A stretch of DNA of 64,000 nucleotides from NCBI GenBank assembly GCA_001662425.1, contig BDDC01000023.1, positions 98,678-162,677 of the forward strand. The letters run 5' to 3'. The notes beneath the pieces were generated by a model. That model had not been told where the DNA came from and searched no databases. It saw only the letters and a program-made list of their open reading frames with translations. Source of the DNA: Chlamydomonas sphaeroides. Lineage: Eukaryota > Chlorophyta > Chlorophyceae > Chlamydomonadales > Chlamydomonadaceae. This document shows positions 30,009 through 43,200 of this stretch, piece after piece. Positions within the stretch are counted from its first letter, which is position 1. Every line of letters starts with the position of its first letter. Made by a program: the position numbers and the translations under genes.

Positions 30009-33000
30009 CTAGAACACCGTTACGCCCTCGAGCCGGTCCCGCGCCATGGCTCGCAGCGCGCGCCCGCTTGCCGCTGCCGCCGCCTGGGCCCTCACAATGA
30101 TGGCCGTGATCTTGACGATGCTGCCGCCCTCTTTGCTTTTGGATGTCTTAATCTCCACAGAGCACTTCTTGGCCGCCGACACCTGCGCATTGCGAGCAGC
30201 CGGGGAGCGGAGGGAGAGAGGGAGGGAGGGCTGCTGCTGAAGCGCAAATGCAAGGTGTGACGAACAGGCGGCATCCACGGCACAATGTTTGCTCTCCAGG
30301 CCTGCGGCCGCGCGCCTACACACAGTGTAGCGCCGGATCCAGCGCCTGGCACTGCCCCAGAGGCGATTTGTGCGTTCCCCGGCGCCGCATCCGCCCGTCA
30401 AGTCCCAGAGCTGGCATCGTCCCATGCAGCTCAGCAGCGCTACATCGGCCCAGCCCGCGGCCCGGCGCGCCGCCACTCGCCGGAGGCGGCCCCCGAAAGC
30501 AGCCCGGGGGAGGGCCGGCCCGACGGCCGACCCTGCCGTACCGCCGCTCGGCGCTGCATCGACCCCTCTTGGCCTACCGGGATCTCTGCGATCGCGGTCA
30601 CGCTCGTGTGCGCCTTTTGCATCGTAGATATCTTGGCTGGCTCGCAGCTGCAGCCCGATACGCAGGAAACCGTGAAGTCGCCTCGGTTCTCGTACGAGAC
30701 GAGGTACGAGATGTCGAGCATGGACGTTTCCTTGTCTTGGACGTCGGGCAGCACCGTGTTCAAATCGACCCGCAGTACGCTGCCCGACACGTTGGACACC
30801 AGGCCTGTCCGGGGTGTGGGGCGAGCGGCGCAGCGGCGGCAGGCAGCGGGTTCTCAGAGGCAAACACGACGTCCAGAGCGCTGCTAAGCCGATGCGGTTG
30901 AGCCGCAGGATTGGAGCGAGAGGGGACTGTCGGTGACGGCCGCAGCGGCGCGCAGGCATGCCGCCAGATCTCGACGCCGGAAGCAACAAACAGGGTCCCA
31001 GGCAACGCGCCAGGCAGGCGAGATGCATGCGTATGAGTGCGCACACGTGCAAGGGAAGCAAAGCACGAGGGCGTCTTCCTACCGGGCTTATAGACACCCT
31101 CCGTGTCGCCGAAAACCATCCGGAAGCCGGTGGCCTTTGAGATTGGAATGTAGCCAGACGGCAGGTCCTGCGGGCCGGCGCGCCGCGAGCATTTATCACG
31201 GATGTACGTCTCACGACCGTACGACAACGGTATAGGACGTACGGCATGCCGGATGACCGACGCGAGCAACCCACATCTGCGTCCATGCCGTGTGTCACCC
31301 CGGGTGTGGCCGTCGACGACATATAGCAGCGCTTGACGTACACGTCATGCCCCGTGGACGAAAACGGAGCCAGCGGCAGCTGCAGCGGCGGCAGCATCGC
31401 CGAGTGGCCGTGGTCTGATAGGCCGCGCGCCTCGGCCCAGTAGGCGCGCGCGTGGCGGAGGATGGAAACCATCATGTCCGCGTACAGCTGGCGGCCCAGG
31501 TTGCTGGGGTGGATCTGGTCCTTGTACAGCGCCGAGCTGAACTCGCAGGCAGCCACGCTCTCCATGGGCATGATCCCGTCGCGCAAGGCCGCGTGCAGCA
31601 GATAGCCCAGCGACAGCACCGACAGCCCGTAGTAGCTGCCTGCGGTTGCGTTGGGGCCGTCAAGGGCCCGCAGGCAGGTTCAGGTGCCTTGCTCACGATT
31701 GAAACGCTGCCAGTGTGTGTGATCCAGGGGCTTGCTCATAGCCCGGCCGCGGGCAGCTGGGCCCGTGCGCTGGTGATTCGGGGCAGCCGGCACCGGCCGC
31801 TGGGCCGCCGCCGCGAGCGGCGTTCTGTACGGCGGGCCCCCCGGGGCGCCATCCGGCCGCTACGCAGACTGGGACCCCACGCACCCAGCGCCGGGGCCAT
31901 CAAGTGGTCCTCATCCTCCCAGCCGGGCCCCTTGAGCAGGTTGTGGGTGAAGCCGGCGCCCGCAGGCGGAGGGGCGCAACCGGAGGCGCACGTGCCGTCG
32001 TGAATGCATGCGAACCTGCCATGCGGCCAGCGGCATGCAGCTTCACGGCGGGATCAACAACACAGCATGGGGGGTTCGATGGGTTCAAGCCATTGCCGTG
32101 GGTCATCGACGTTGCCCTGCACAGGCAGGCGAGGGCCCAGACGGCGTGCGGCCGGGATCCTGACTGCCCCATACCGTGGTACGCTGGGCGTGCGGGACTG
32201 GCAAGGGGCCGGCGTTGGGTTGTATGGCTGGCACGAGACCGCTAGGCGGCAACGCAGGAGCTTCCGGACATTCCCAGCAGGGGCCAGCAGCAACGCAGGC
32301 AGCGGTGCGATGGGCGCACCATTCCTTGTCCTTGGAGTTGATTATGTGGTAGGAGTTGAAGATGATGATGGCGGGCCGGGGGTGGCCGCGGGCCGCAGCC
32401 AGGCGGATGAGCATGAAGACCACCTGGCCGTGGGGGGGTCGAGCAGGCGGCAAAGTGCGTTTGCACATCAGCCAAGTTGGGTCATCAGCAAGGCTCGGCG
32501 GCTGGGCACCCGAGTGCGTGAGGGCACGCAGCGGATGGGCGGGATTGAAGAGTCAGGTGAGCACTAGTTGGCCGTCGCCCGGCCGAGCGTGTTGGGGCCA
32601 GTGCGACGTAGTCCTTCCATGGAGCCCGGCCCTTACAGGCGGCGCATGTCCCGCCGGCGAACGCCGGGGTAGGCGGATCGGGGGACGGCCAGATCCTGGC
32701 AGCACACCGCCTTTTGCTCTACATACTTGTGACTAGCCATCTATGAGCAACGTCATCGACGCGACGTGGCAATATGGCGTCGACAGCACAAGCTATCATT
32801 ACATCATAACTTCATAAGCCATCATCCGCACCATACGCACGGTAGCACATTGATCACGGCATACCGCACTCACATGCTCGACTTCCCTCACAGAGCCTCC
32901 CAGGAACTGCGACAGGTATGTATGGAGCAAGGGTTAAGGGCCGCGGCTCGGAGGTTGTGGCGAGCGCACATGTGCGCCTGCCGTACACGCAGCGCGCTTA

Positions 33001-34224
33001 TCTGCCGTGCGTGCCGTACCTCGAGTATGGCCAGATCCACGGGATCCGGCACCTGCACGGGGCCGCACACCCGTACCACTCAATACGCCGTACAGCCCGT
33101 ACATACGCCCCCGCCGACCGTACGCACCTCAACCTCGTGACATCCTGACATGGTGTACGTGCCCAGAAAGCCGCCACCGCGACCGCCTGCCGCCGCCGGC
33201 AACGCAAATGCGATTTGGCAAGGAGGCAAGCTGGGGGCCCTTGCGGTTGCCCGCCTACGACACCATGCATGTAGCGGTAACCACCCCACCCCACCCGGGC
33301 CACGCCGCACGTACCATTGACGTACATGTGGTCGGGGTGCGGCCACGTTGCGTTGACCCAATCCATAAGTTGGGTACCCCAGCCCTTCCTGAACGAAGGG
33401 GCGACGGGAGGGGCACCGCATGGCCAAGGATGCGCGTGCGACGTGCTGGCCAGGTGGGCGGCTGCGAGTTTCTCGGGGTACGCACCCTATGGCCCTGGGC
33501 TGCCGTTGGCCGAGCGGGGCCTCGCCCGGGCCTGGCACCCGGCGCCGGCCCTGGCCAGCCTGGGCCGAGCGCCACGGACGGACGCGGCCACGGCCCGGGG
33601 CTAGTTGGGAGCTGCGGCTAGCTGCCCCCGACGGAGCAAGGCCTAGCCCATGCCTGGAGTTGTATCTAGCAAAGCTCCATCTCCCTGGTGACAGTCCTAG
33701 CTCCTAGGGTCGGCCGGCCTAGGCCAATTGTCAGAGCCACGGCCCACCGGCATGCACACCCGCACGCACCATCCCGGCCGTAAATGCTCGTCCTCGCATT
33801 TCTCGGGAGGCGCGCCGCGCGCACGCGTCATCCAGTCTCTGCCTTTGTCGGAATAGCAGCCCGAGTGTGTCGCCACGACAGAGCTGCGAGGCAGCGGGGG
33901 AACTTGGAGTGGGGTTGTGACACCAACCCACTTGCACACACTGCGCAACAGCCCAGCAATGTCGTGTCACCTGCCCCAGCCCAGCACGTTGATAGGCTGG
34001 CCCGAGTCTAGTTTCCGCAGCATCGGCTCAAACTGTTCGTGGTCGTGAGCCACTATCGCGCGCCTTAACCAGGAGGGAGACCACCATGCAGTTGCGTTGG
34101 TGACCTCCACCGCGAAGGCGACGTGCTGTCGCGGTTGGGAAATTGCTAGCGCAAGCGCCACGACGAGCGTGAGCAGCGTATTCATGATCATCACTGATAT
34201 CTTTGAATTATCTGGCTGCTTCAA
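30009..34224 (-). CDS. Secreted SGNH-hydrolase-type protein with C-terminal beta domain
   Basis: Twelve exons fit in phase: 34224-33971, 33883-33770, 33388-33315, 33186-33128, 33052-33020, 32906-32874, 32423-32320, 32015-31885, 31639-31299, 31167-31083, 30804-30578, 30182-30009. A hydrophobic leader (MNTLLTLVVALALAIS) suggests secretion. Block I is assembled as INVLGWG/SSVVATHSGC, with the putative nucleophile Ser after Gly. The C-terminal catalytic Asp/His pair is in LYKDQIHPSNLGRQLYADMM. Other conserved-looking parts are MDWVNATWPHPDHMYVNG, VPDPVDLAILE and AIIIFNSYHIINS. The last two exons encode a separate domain (DISYLVSYENRGDFTVSCVS, then a Cys/Lys-rich strand region). Exons 5 and 6 are both 33 nt. 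Such multi-exon SGNH proteins are common in volvocine algae; substrate unknown, cell-wall glycan or glycoprotein esters are a guess. A broken copy lies at 17.5-18.1 kb. Start could be 34191. Confidence 0.82.
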
Positions 34225-35576
34225 GCAGCACCAGCGGTGTGCCTGTGCATCACTGGCGTGCGGTTAAGCGCAACAGTCGGCAGATTGACTAGAGATGCTT
34301 ACGCGTCGCGTCTGAGGCGATTGCAAGCTACGAGTTAGGGTGCACACAATGGTGTGTGGGAAGCGTGGTGCACCATGTACTCAAACGTGCGGCTCACTGT
34401 ACAACACGCGCAGGCACCAGCTAGCCCGCCCTAATGAGAATCTTGTCGCAAACTCATGTTTTGAGTTTGAAACTAGCGAGTGGGTGTCATCTAGTACAGC
34501 CCAACCCTTCTATGTACGGGGTCGTCCAACAGCGCACACCGGCTGTCGCGACCGCCTGCGAAGCCTACACATTTCCACACATGTCCCACTGGCGGAAGAT
34601 TAGAAATGTGATGGGTCACGGGGCACCGAAGCAGGCAGGGGCAGCCCCTCTTCTCCACGCTGCTAAGGGCTCCTCCTAGGCGGGAGCCGGCAGGCGGTTT
34701 TCCGTATTTTCAGGCGGCACCGGTGGCAACACCTTAACAGCAATGCAGCCCGGGCCATGCTGCTGACGCCTACATCGCTCCTCATGCCGGCCTAGTCGAG
34801 CGGCCAGTCGAGCGGCGGGACCCTGGCCGAACTGTGCCCCTAAAGCTGCCCCATCATTGCCGCCTTACACCGCCCAAACCCCACCCGCTGGCCACGCGAG
34901 CTTGTACAACCTTTGTCTCACAGCCTCACTACTTCATTTCCTCTTTAACGCATCTTTGCACAGGCTGCGGAGGCAGGTTGCCGTAGACTCTGGACTCCCC
35001 GCCCCCTGCACACACACCAAGCGAAGCAGGTCCGCCCCGAGGTACGCCAGGTAACATAGACACTGGTACGCAGGCTGGGCGGGCCGGGGACTGACGTCTT
35101 CAACGGCGGCACTGGGTTTCGCTTCCCGCACCGGCGCACCTCAACGCATCCCTGCTTTACATGCACGACCGACGCGTCATCAACCCTGGGTGTGCCGCGC
35201 GGGTCGTGCTTACTATATGTTACCTATTTGTGAACACACACCACACCGCTCGAGGTGGCGCCGCCGGCTTGCCATCCTGCTCCACGGCCCTGCCTGTACG
35301 GCAGCATCTCTGCCTCGCACCGACATAAAATGGCAGGGTGCCTAGCGACCAGGGACTCCTGTCCGCAATGGGAAGGGGTACCAGTGGCATGAATGGTGCA
35401 TGCCGCCGGGTGCCGCCGCTCTCCACGCACGCAAGGCCCCTACCTGCTCGGAACCATGCTCCTGATCGTCACGCCATGCTGCTCCGCAGCCAAGCACGCA
35501 CGGCAGGCACCTCGGCCCCATACGCCGCCGCCGCATGCGCCCAACACGCCACGCCTGCTCCCCCCGCCAGCCTCCG
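34225..35576. other. Intergenic region with a dispersed repeat near 35133-35210
   Basis: Holds the upstream region of the SGNH gene and the 3' region of the HAD hydrolase gene, with TTACA (minus-strand TGTAA) at 35157-35161 and 34865-34869. The repeat is listed separately. No gene recognised. Confidence 0.4.
35133..35210 (+). repeat. Dispersed repeat also present in a channel A intron (15141-15213, minus)
   Basis: The two copies align over about 75 bp with roughly 80% identity by eye and share the reading frame LNASLLYMHDRRVINPG (here) and LNASLLHVHDQRVLNPG (channel A intron). Probably fragments of the same mobile or duplicated coding sequence; identity unknown. Confidence 0.65.
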
Positions 35577-38500
35577 TCACCGCATGCTGTGCCACCTCAT
35601 CCCCCGGGTGTGGTGCAGCGCCGCCTCCACACCGTCCGCCACGTCGTCCACCGCGATGGCGGCCGCGTCCACACCGCAGTTGGGGCCGGGGCCCTGGAAC
35701 ACGCCTGGGCCAGGCGGCGAGGGGCCAAGCAAGGGGTAGGGCCCGGGAGAAGCGGGCATTGGGGCACGTCCCGAGAGGGCCCCACCCCATGTACACACGT
35801 ACGATGGACGCACCCGGGCATCCAGCCGGCCAGCCGCGAGCAGCCGCCCACACCTGTACCTCCTGATACGCACCTGTCCGGACCAGCACCGACACCCAGG
35901 GCGCCCCCGCCATGTTGGCGCCGCGCACGTCTGCGGCGGGGTTGTCCCCGACGGCGTAGATGCCGGAGAAGGGGAGCACGCCCGGCGCCAGGCCCTCCTG
36001 CGCCCAGGGCAAGCGGCGAGCGGCCTTTTGACCCACGGCCCTGTCCCCGTAGCGCAACGCGGGCGAGGTTGATGTGGCGCCGGCTCGCAGCCAGTTCCCT
36101 GGCCCCCCGCCCGTTCTGGCTCACCGGCAGGGGCAGCCCCAGCCGCCGCGCCTGCTCCACGAGCAGCCGCTCTGCGAGTCTGGAGCTCGGGCGCGGGGGC
36201 CAGCACGGCAGCACACGGGGCAGCCAGGCGCAACCCATCAACGCCGGCTCGTGGGGTGCAGCGGCGACCGCCACGCCAGCGGCATAGCTACGGCACTGCT
36301 TCGTCAGCATCTCTGTGGCACCTACCTGTACGGCTGGTGGTTGGGCTTGCCGTAGAAAGTCACATGGTGGGGCCGGCTGCCGCCCGTCAGGCGCGAGTAG
36401 AGGGACAGGACCATGTGTGCGAAGGCGCCCTGGGGCAGCACGGGACAGGCGGCTGCTCTGGGCGCCTGGCAGGTGGCAGCGCTCATGCAGGGCGTTTATG
36501 GCACCGCGCCCGGGCGCTGACACCGCCGCTCAGGAGGCTCCTGCCGCCGCTTGCGCTGCGAGGACCGTACGGCAGAGTACGGGCAGCCCCCGGGTGCCTG
36601 CAACGCCTCAGCAGCTTCCAGACGGCCTGCAGTGGACGGAACAACGCGTCGCATGCCGGCAGCACGGCCCTCTCACGGCTGCATGCTGTGAAAGAGCCGC
36701 AGAGGGCCAGCGGGCAGCGAGGCGTGGCGAGACCAGGGCGTGCGGTCGGCGCCAGGAAGATGCGCTGCTGCGCTGCGGCAGGTGCGGGCGCGGCCCCCAG
36801 CATGCACCAATGCCAGCCAAGTCCCGCACGTCCTAGGCAGGCACTCAAAGACGACGCGCAAAGGGCGGCGCAGTAGAGGCATACGACGTCCTCCTCGCAT
36901 CGGGATATCGGAGACGCGTTGGCCCTCCTTTGTCTCGCACCATAATGTTGCGGACCGCGCGCTACAAGGGCTCCGTCAGCCCCGGTACAATGACATCTCG
37001 TGCATCGGGTCAAGGGCTTCGCTGCGCGGCTGTGTCGAGGAGCTGGCAATACGGGCGCGGCCGGCAGGGCCCCCACCGTGGCCCCTGCTCGCCCTGGGCA
37101 CGAGCATGTCTTGCTCTTGCGCGCGCACCTGCCCAAAGCGGTTCTTGGGGAACTCGTTAGCCCACAGCAGGTCTGCGGCAGCATCGGGGCCGGGAGGAGG
37201 GTGACAGGACACCGCCTTACAAAGCTGAGGAGGACGAAAGCAATGGCAGGGTACGAGCTTGCGCCAGGGATGCACAGCACATGGCGAAGCCTGGCAACGC
37301 CAGCTGCGGCAGCAGGGCGGCACAGCTGCGGAGGGGCGCTGCAGCTTCCGCACCTGGGTTCGAAAACACGAGCTTGACGTGGGGAGCGCCTGGATGGAGC
37401 GACGGGGCAGGCGGGGTGGCGCGTTGGGTACTCGCTGCACCAGCCCTTCCCAGCCGCAGCAGCGCGCACAACCGCCACCCACACGCCGAGCAGGCCCAGC
37501 CCGACGCCCCGCCCCACCTGCAGCGGCGGCCGCGTGCGCGGGCCGAGTGGGCACGCCGCCGCCCGTGAGTACGTCGCATATGAGCTGCGCGTCCCGATAC
37601 CTGCGGCATTACCGCACACGCCCAGTGACAGGACCGCCAGGCAGGCCTGTCCGCGAGCCGGGGCCCACGCCACCACCGCCCATCGCCCAAGGCGCCATCT
37701 AGGCCCCGCTCGCGTCCGTGTGGCCCCTGATGCCAGCGCCGATCGCCACGCAGGGCCCTGGCCCTGCAGCTCGCAGCCCGCAGCCCCCGGCTCGCACCAG
37801 TCGTCGGGGTCGGTCATGACCAGGATGGCCTCAATGGGCGCAGCCTCCGTGGCCAGGCCCAGGTCGCGCACCGGGCACGGCGGCCTGCGCAGCGAGGCGG
37901 CGGCCGCGGCAGGGTTGCGGCGGGGGCGACGCAGTTGTGGCAGGGCCGATGCCAGTTTTGCGCAGGGCAACGGCGCGTGACGGCAGTCGTTGTCTGCGCA
38001 GCGGCTAGACGCGACCAAGGCCCCAGCGATGCCAAGGGGCGCGGCCGTCGGGTGCGGCGGCCGGTGCCGGCCAACAGCGGGGCGGGCTGCGGGCCGCCCT
38101 CGCCAGCTGAGCTAGCAGTGGTTACGCAGGGGGCAGGAGGCGGCGGGGCACTGCTCACCTGGGCGAGGCCGGCTCCAAAGGCGCCTGGCCTGTGCGCAAG
38201 GGGGCGTCCCGGCGCGTCATTCCTCGGCCGCCCGCCCGCCAGCTGTCATGGGCGCCTCGGCCCCGACCTCTACCCTGGCCCCTGACCATGTCCAACCCGG
38301 CCCCGGCTGCTTGCCCTGCGCCCACCTGCCGCCCCGGGCCCGGGCCGCGCGTCCGGCCCCGGCTCCGGCTGCGTCGGGTAGCTGGAGAAGGGCGTGGCCG
38401 CCGGCATGGCTGCGCCTAGCTGCCGCGTGTGCAGCACTCGCTGCAGGCCGTAGGATCGGGCCACATTCAGCACGTCGCCGCGGCCGCTGACCAGCACGGG

Positions 38501-39958
38501 CCGCTGGGCTAGGGCGGGCACCAGCTCGCGCATGGGGGAGTGGCTGAGGATGACCTGCGGGTGTCGGGGTGGGCGAGGCGAGGAGACGGGGGGAGATAGG
38601 GGTTGGGTTCGAGCGGGCGTGGGGTTGGGGTCGAGGTCGTAAGCTTGTAGAATCAGACCGAATTTAGGGATGACCTCGGATGAGCTGGGGGCGTGGGGGT
38701 GGGGGGCAGAGGCAGCGGATGAAGGCGTTTGTGTCAGAGGGGCTGGTGTAGTGGTGTTGAGGCTTTGGTGGCTGGGGACGGCCTGGGAGTGTGGGTGGGC
38801 AGGGGTTGCGCTTTGGGCCTTTGGGAAGGGGACGCGAGCTGGGCATTACGCGGGCGGCACGGGGCGGGTGGGCCACGCTGCGTGCCACAGCCCACGGGGC
38901 TGCACAGGCCAGGCATCACAGGGTGCTGCCGCCGTCCTGGCCTGCTGGCCTGCAAGGTGAGCGGCAGGGCCCCCGAGGGCCCCCACATGCAGGGGTCCAG
39001 CGTCGGGCGCCTGCGCCTCGCTCCGCCAACAACGGTGCACCCCAAGCACCCCAAGCCACGGAGCTGCGCAGGCCCGACAACCGGCACCGGCTCGTGGGCC
39101 CCTGGTGAGCACACTCCGCCGGGCCAAGCATCCCGCCTGGCCAACCGCAACAAGGGCAGCCGGGCGCGGCGCCTCACCTGCTCCGGCGCCACCTCGACGC
39201 CCAGCCACGCAGACAGCTGCTCGGCCTTGCGCTCCTGGGGGGGGCACACAGGCGCGCGGCACGTGGGGGCCATGTGGCACGCCAGGCACGCTGCACGGCC
39301 GTGCTATGCCGTGCCGTGCGCCTCGGGTAGCGCGCCCCACCTCGCACATGCCGCCGCCGTTGGTCATGAAGACCGTGGCGTAGCGCCATCGTCCGTCAGG
39401 GCCGGTGAGCTGGACGGTCACGGGGCGAGCAGCAACACACGGGGAGTGGCTGGAGTGTAACATGTGTGGTACACAGGGGTAGGCCCGCCGCGGGTGACAG
39501 GTGCATGGTGCAGCGGCGCAGTCCCATGCATCCGCCCGACCCAGCGGCCCAGGCCCAGCACCATGCCGGCATTCCGGTTCGCTCCCTGCCTTCTTGATTG
39601 CTTCCAACGCCTCCGGCAGCACGTTCCTCCCGCGAATCAGGACCTGTACGAGCACGGCGTTGCTATGAGTGTCGCGGCGCCAGTGCGCGTGCGGTGCCTG
39701 CGCGGCTGTCATAGCGAGCGGTCACTAGCGTGGGAGGCGTCGTACCCCGTCGATGTCAAAGGAGAAGGCCGGAGGTCCATGGGGGCAGGGGCTGTTCCAG
39801 ACGGCAGTGCCCGACGACGGCGATGCCGCCGCGGCGAAGGCCCGCTGCAGCGGTCCCTCGGCTTGACACCCAAGAAGCGCCTTTCCCAGTACCCTGATAC
39901 CCTGCGAACCGCGACGTGCGTGGGGCGTTGGTTGGCCAGGGGCGGCCTCGGATGGCAC
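35577..39958 (-). CDS. CECR5/HDHD5-type HAD-superfamily (IIA) hydrolase
   Basis: Haloacid-dehalogenase-like phosphohydrolase of the CECR5/HDHD5 family, usually mitochondrial, with unsettled substrate. Exons: 39958-39746, 39643-39590, 39409-39341, 39234-39178, 38554-38326, 37993-37798, 37600-37518, 37389-37354, 37172-37129, 36429-36326, 36179-36125, 35997-35874, 35704-35577. HAD motif I is FSFDIDGVLIRGRN (nucleophile Asp), then FMTNGGG, ERKAEQLSAWLGVEV, VILSHSPMRELV, PVLVSGRGDVLNVARSYGL, VMTDPDDW/YRDAQLICDVL, DLLWANEFPKNRFGQ/GAFAH, TFYGKPNHQPYR, and motif IV IYAVGDNPAADVRGANMAG followed by SVLVRTGVFQG. The acceptor of exon 6 (37993) was chosen only for phase. Intron 1 after EAIKK uses a GC donor (GCAGGG) if the protein is to align without an insertion. 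The N-terminus before the HAD domain is basic and could target an organelle. Start 39958 is the first Met in frame. Confidence 0.9.
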
Positions 39959-40236
39959 GAAGGCATGCGATCGTGAATAGCCCTAGGCCTACCTGCAGTC
40001 GCAATGCACCTCTCCAGCCCATGTTCGTGATGAGAATGCAGCTCGCGGGAGCGTGGGGGGTATATCAGGCTTAAAGAAATGGTCGTAATGGTATGCGTCC
40101 AATGGTATCGGTCTATCGGAAGCGAGGGTTTCACTGTAACAGCTGTGCGTAGATAATAGCTGTAATACATATGCCACACACGGACAGTAGCGCGCATTAG
40201 TTCGTCTATCGCGGGGCCACAGCGCGCCCCTGTTAG
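39959..40236. promoter_or_regulatory. Short divergent promoter, HAD hydrolase and Deg protease
   Basis: Only 278 bp separate the two predicted start codons. The stretch 40058-40180 is AT-rich with TATA-like GTATATC near 40060. A bidirectional promoter is inferred. Confidence 0.45.
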
Positions 40237-43200
40237 ATGGCCAGCGGCCGACTTGGCGCTGCGTCGTGCATTCAGCGACTTGTGGCGCTTGCCGAGCAGT
40301 CTGTAGCTCAGGCGGGCTTCATTTCAGCCGCCAGCTTTCGGGCATCCTCTCGGCAGCTGGGCTCGACGTGCCGCCCAGACGCAGAGCACGACATGCTAAG
40401 GGGATCGCTTCCATCCGCCCTGGCTGCGGGGCAGCTGCCGAGGCGTACAGCAGCCCTTCCCATCCCGCATCCATCCCCGCTGCATCACCGCGTTCGCGCA
40501 GCTCGCACAGCCAGCGGCTCCAATGACGCCTGGCCGCTCGCCAGCCAGCTGCAACCAGCTGTCGCGCCAGCATGGCCCCAGCACGGCCCCGCAGCGCCCG
40601 CGGCGCAGGCCCTGCCGCAGCCCGGCGGGGGAGCCCCGCCCACGCGCCTGCCCCGCGTGACCGCAGACGACCTGCTCCTCGGCAGCTCTGACGGCCCCTC
40701 GCCCAGCACCGCTGCCGCCTCCCACCCTCCCTCATCCTCGCGGGTTCTGTCCTCCTCCTCCTCCGCCCCCTTCCAGCCCCAGCCTCTGGCCTCCTCCACC
40801 GGCGGCTCCTCGCACGCCTCCCACGGCCCCAGCCCCACCCCGGGCCCCGGCCCCGGCTCGAGCTGGCCCTCGGACTCGGTGCCCACCTCGGTCATCACGT
40901 CGCCGCCAATCAGCCCGCCGGCGCTGCCCAAGCCGGGGCTCATGCCGTTCGTGCCGTCGCGCTCCTACAGCCAGCACATCAAGGCCGACAAGGCCCTGCT
41001 GGCCAGCCTCAAGGACCCGCCCAAGGCGTACGCGCAGGTGTGGCCCGCGACAGGGGTCCCTGAAACGCGACGTGACCGGTCCTGCGGTTGTTTGGATTGA
41101 TCGGAGTCAGCCTCATGTGTGTTGAGCCAGGCATGCTGATGAGGGCCCGACTGGTGGTTCTCTACGGCGCCATATCCTCCATGCAGGGCATGGGCAGCGT
41201 ATTGGACTCAATCATCAAAATCTACACTGTGCACAGCCGGCCCAACTACACGCTGCCGTGGCAGGTACGGCACGTACGGCACGGTGCCGTGCCCCGCCCC
41301 ATGCAGTCGCCGTGCTGATTGACACGTGCAACCGGGCGGCATCAGCAGCGGCAGGAGGTGCCCAGCCCCGGCGGGCTTTGGCGCAACTAGCTCGGGCGAG
41401 AGCGCGTGACACGCAGGCGCTTCTGTCTGTGCCTTCTGTCGCCAGCACAGCCGCTGTCCGCGGCTTCAACTGTCCACCCCTCCCGCAGAACCACCCCAAG
41501 CGGGAGTCCACGGGCACCGGCTTCGTTGTGCACGACCGGCTCATCCTCACCAACGCCCACGTGGTGGCGGACGCGACCTACGTGACCGTCAAGCGCCACG
41601 GCAGCGGCACCAAGTACCGCGCGGGTGCGCCATGGGGCCTCGGCGCTCGGGCGGCGGTGGGCGACGTTGAGCACACGAGCTTCGGGGATCCAGGGCCCAG
41701 GCCGGGACCTGCGCGCATGGCGGGAGAGGGTTGACGGTATGTCGCCGCGCAACGGCCTGGGCGCCATAGGCGCGGCCTCGCAGTGCGGTGTGCCCATGTG
41801 CCCTGCCCGTCTTGGTACCGGCTGCCCCCCTGGCCCGCAGACGTGCAGGCGGTGGCGCACGACTGCGACCTGGCGCTGCTCAGCGTGGAGGACGACGGCT
41901 TCTGGAGCAGCCCCACCGCCATGCTGCCGCTGCAGCTGGGCAACGTGCCGGAGCTGCAGCAGGGCGTAGTGGTGGTGGGCTACCCCACGGGTGCGTCAGA
42001 CAGAGGCGTGGGGCGTGCGTGGGCGCAGGGCCGGCGCCGATCGGATGTGGGGATGTGGGGCTGTGGGGTTGGCGGAGTGGGATGTGGGTCGGCCCCTGGT
42101 GGTGACGGCTTACACCCGGGGTGCGTGGGCGTAAGGACTGCGTGGGGTTTAGGTTAGCGGGTTGTGAGCGCTGAGCGCATGTGGGTCGGCCCCTGGTGGT
42201 GGTGGGCAGCTGTCCGACGGCAGCGTGGTCAAGGCAACAGACCTTGCAGCGATGGACATAGGAAGATAGGATGTGCTTCAGTCAGGGGGTGCGCGCCGCA
42301 TGGCTGGGCCACGCCCGGGGGCAGCAGCAGGGCTGGGGGGGGGGCGGAAAGGGGATGGCGCATTTGCGAACGGCGGCAAGTGCCAAGGTCGATGTCGGTT
42401 GGCCGGGTGATGTGGGTCGGGGCTGCCGGCCTTGCTGCCTCACCTCTCCCGCCCGCTTCACGGGGCCGCCCCCGCCAGGCGGCGACAACACTTCGGTAAC
42501 CAGCGGCGTGGTCAGCCGGGTGGAGGTGGCGCAGTACGCGCACGCCGCCAGCCACCTCATGGCCTGCCAGATCGACGCGGCTATCAACCCGGGTGCGGCA
42601 AAAGAAAGCGGCCTGGGAAGGGCAGCATGGGCAGCATGGGCAGCATGACACAGGAGGAGGGCCGTGGCGTGTATGTCGTGTGTGGCGCACCCAACGGCTA
42701 TGACGCAAGCTGACGTCTGTCTCCCGCCCTGCCGCGCCGCTTGTGGCCGCTCGCCGCGTGTGCGACCATCGCCCGCAGGCAACAGCGGTGAGCGGGTGGC
42801 TGGGTGGGGTGTCGGTGCGGGCAGCCGGGTGGGGTGCCAGACAGTCGCCTGTGCGGCGGACGGGGGCGGCCCCTCGCGCTGGCTCGCCGTTTTAAAACCG
42901 CCAGCCGATGGGGCTCCGACCCCAGCGACCGCACACAGTACCTGTCTCCCAGCAGCCCTGCGCAGCCCCCGGCTCCCCATCGCGTTCCTGACCAGCCGAC
43001 CGAGACGCCTGTGTGGCACGCACCCTGCCCCCGCGCCCCGCTCGCCGCCGGCACGCCGCAGGCGGCCCCGCGCTGCAGGGCGACTGCGTGGTGGGGGTGG
43101 CTTTTCAGAACCTGCCGGGCGCCGAGAACATCGGCTACATCATCCCCACGCCCGTGGTGTACCACTTCCTCACCGAGGTCCGCAAGTACGGCTCCTACCA

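Noticed and set aside
42779..42787. Possibility that the Deg protease is catalytically dead because GNSGG is absent from the large exons
   Set aside because: The motif is restored by a 9-nt micro-exon with proper splice sites and phase.
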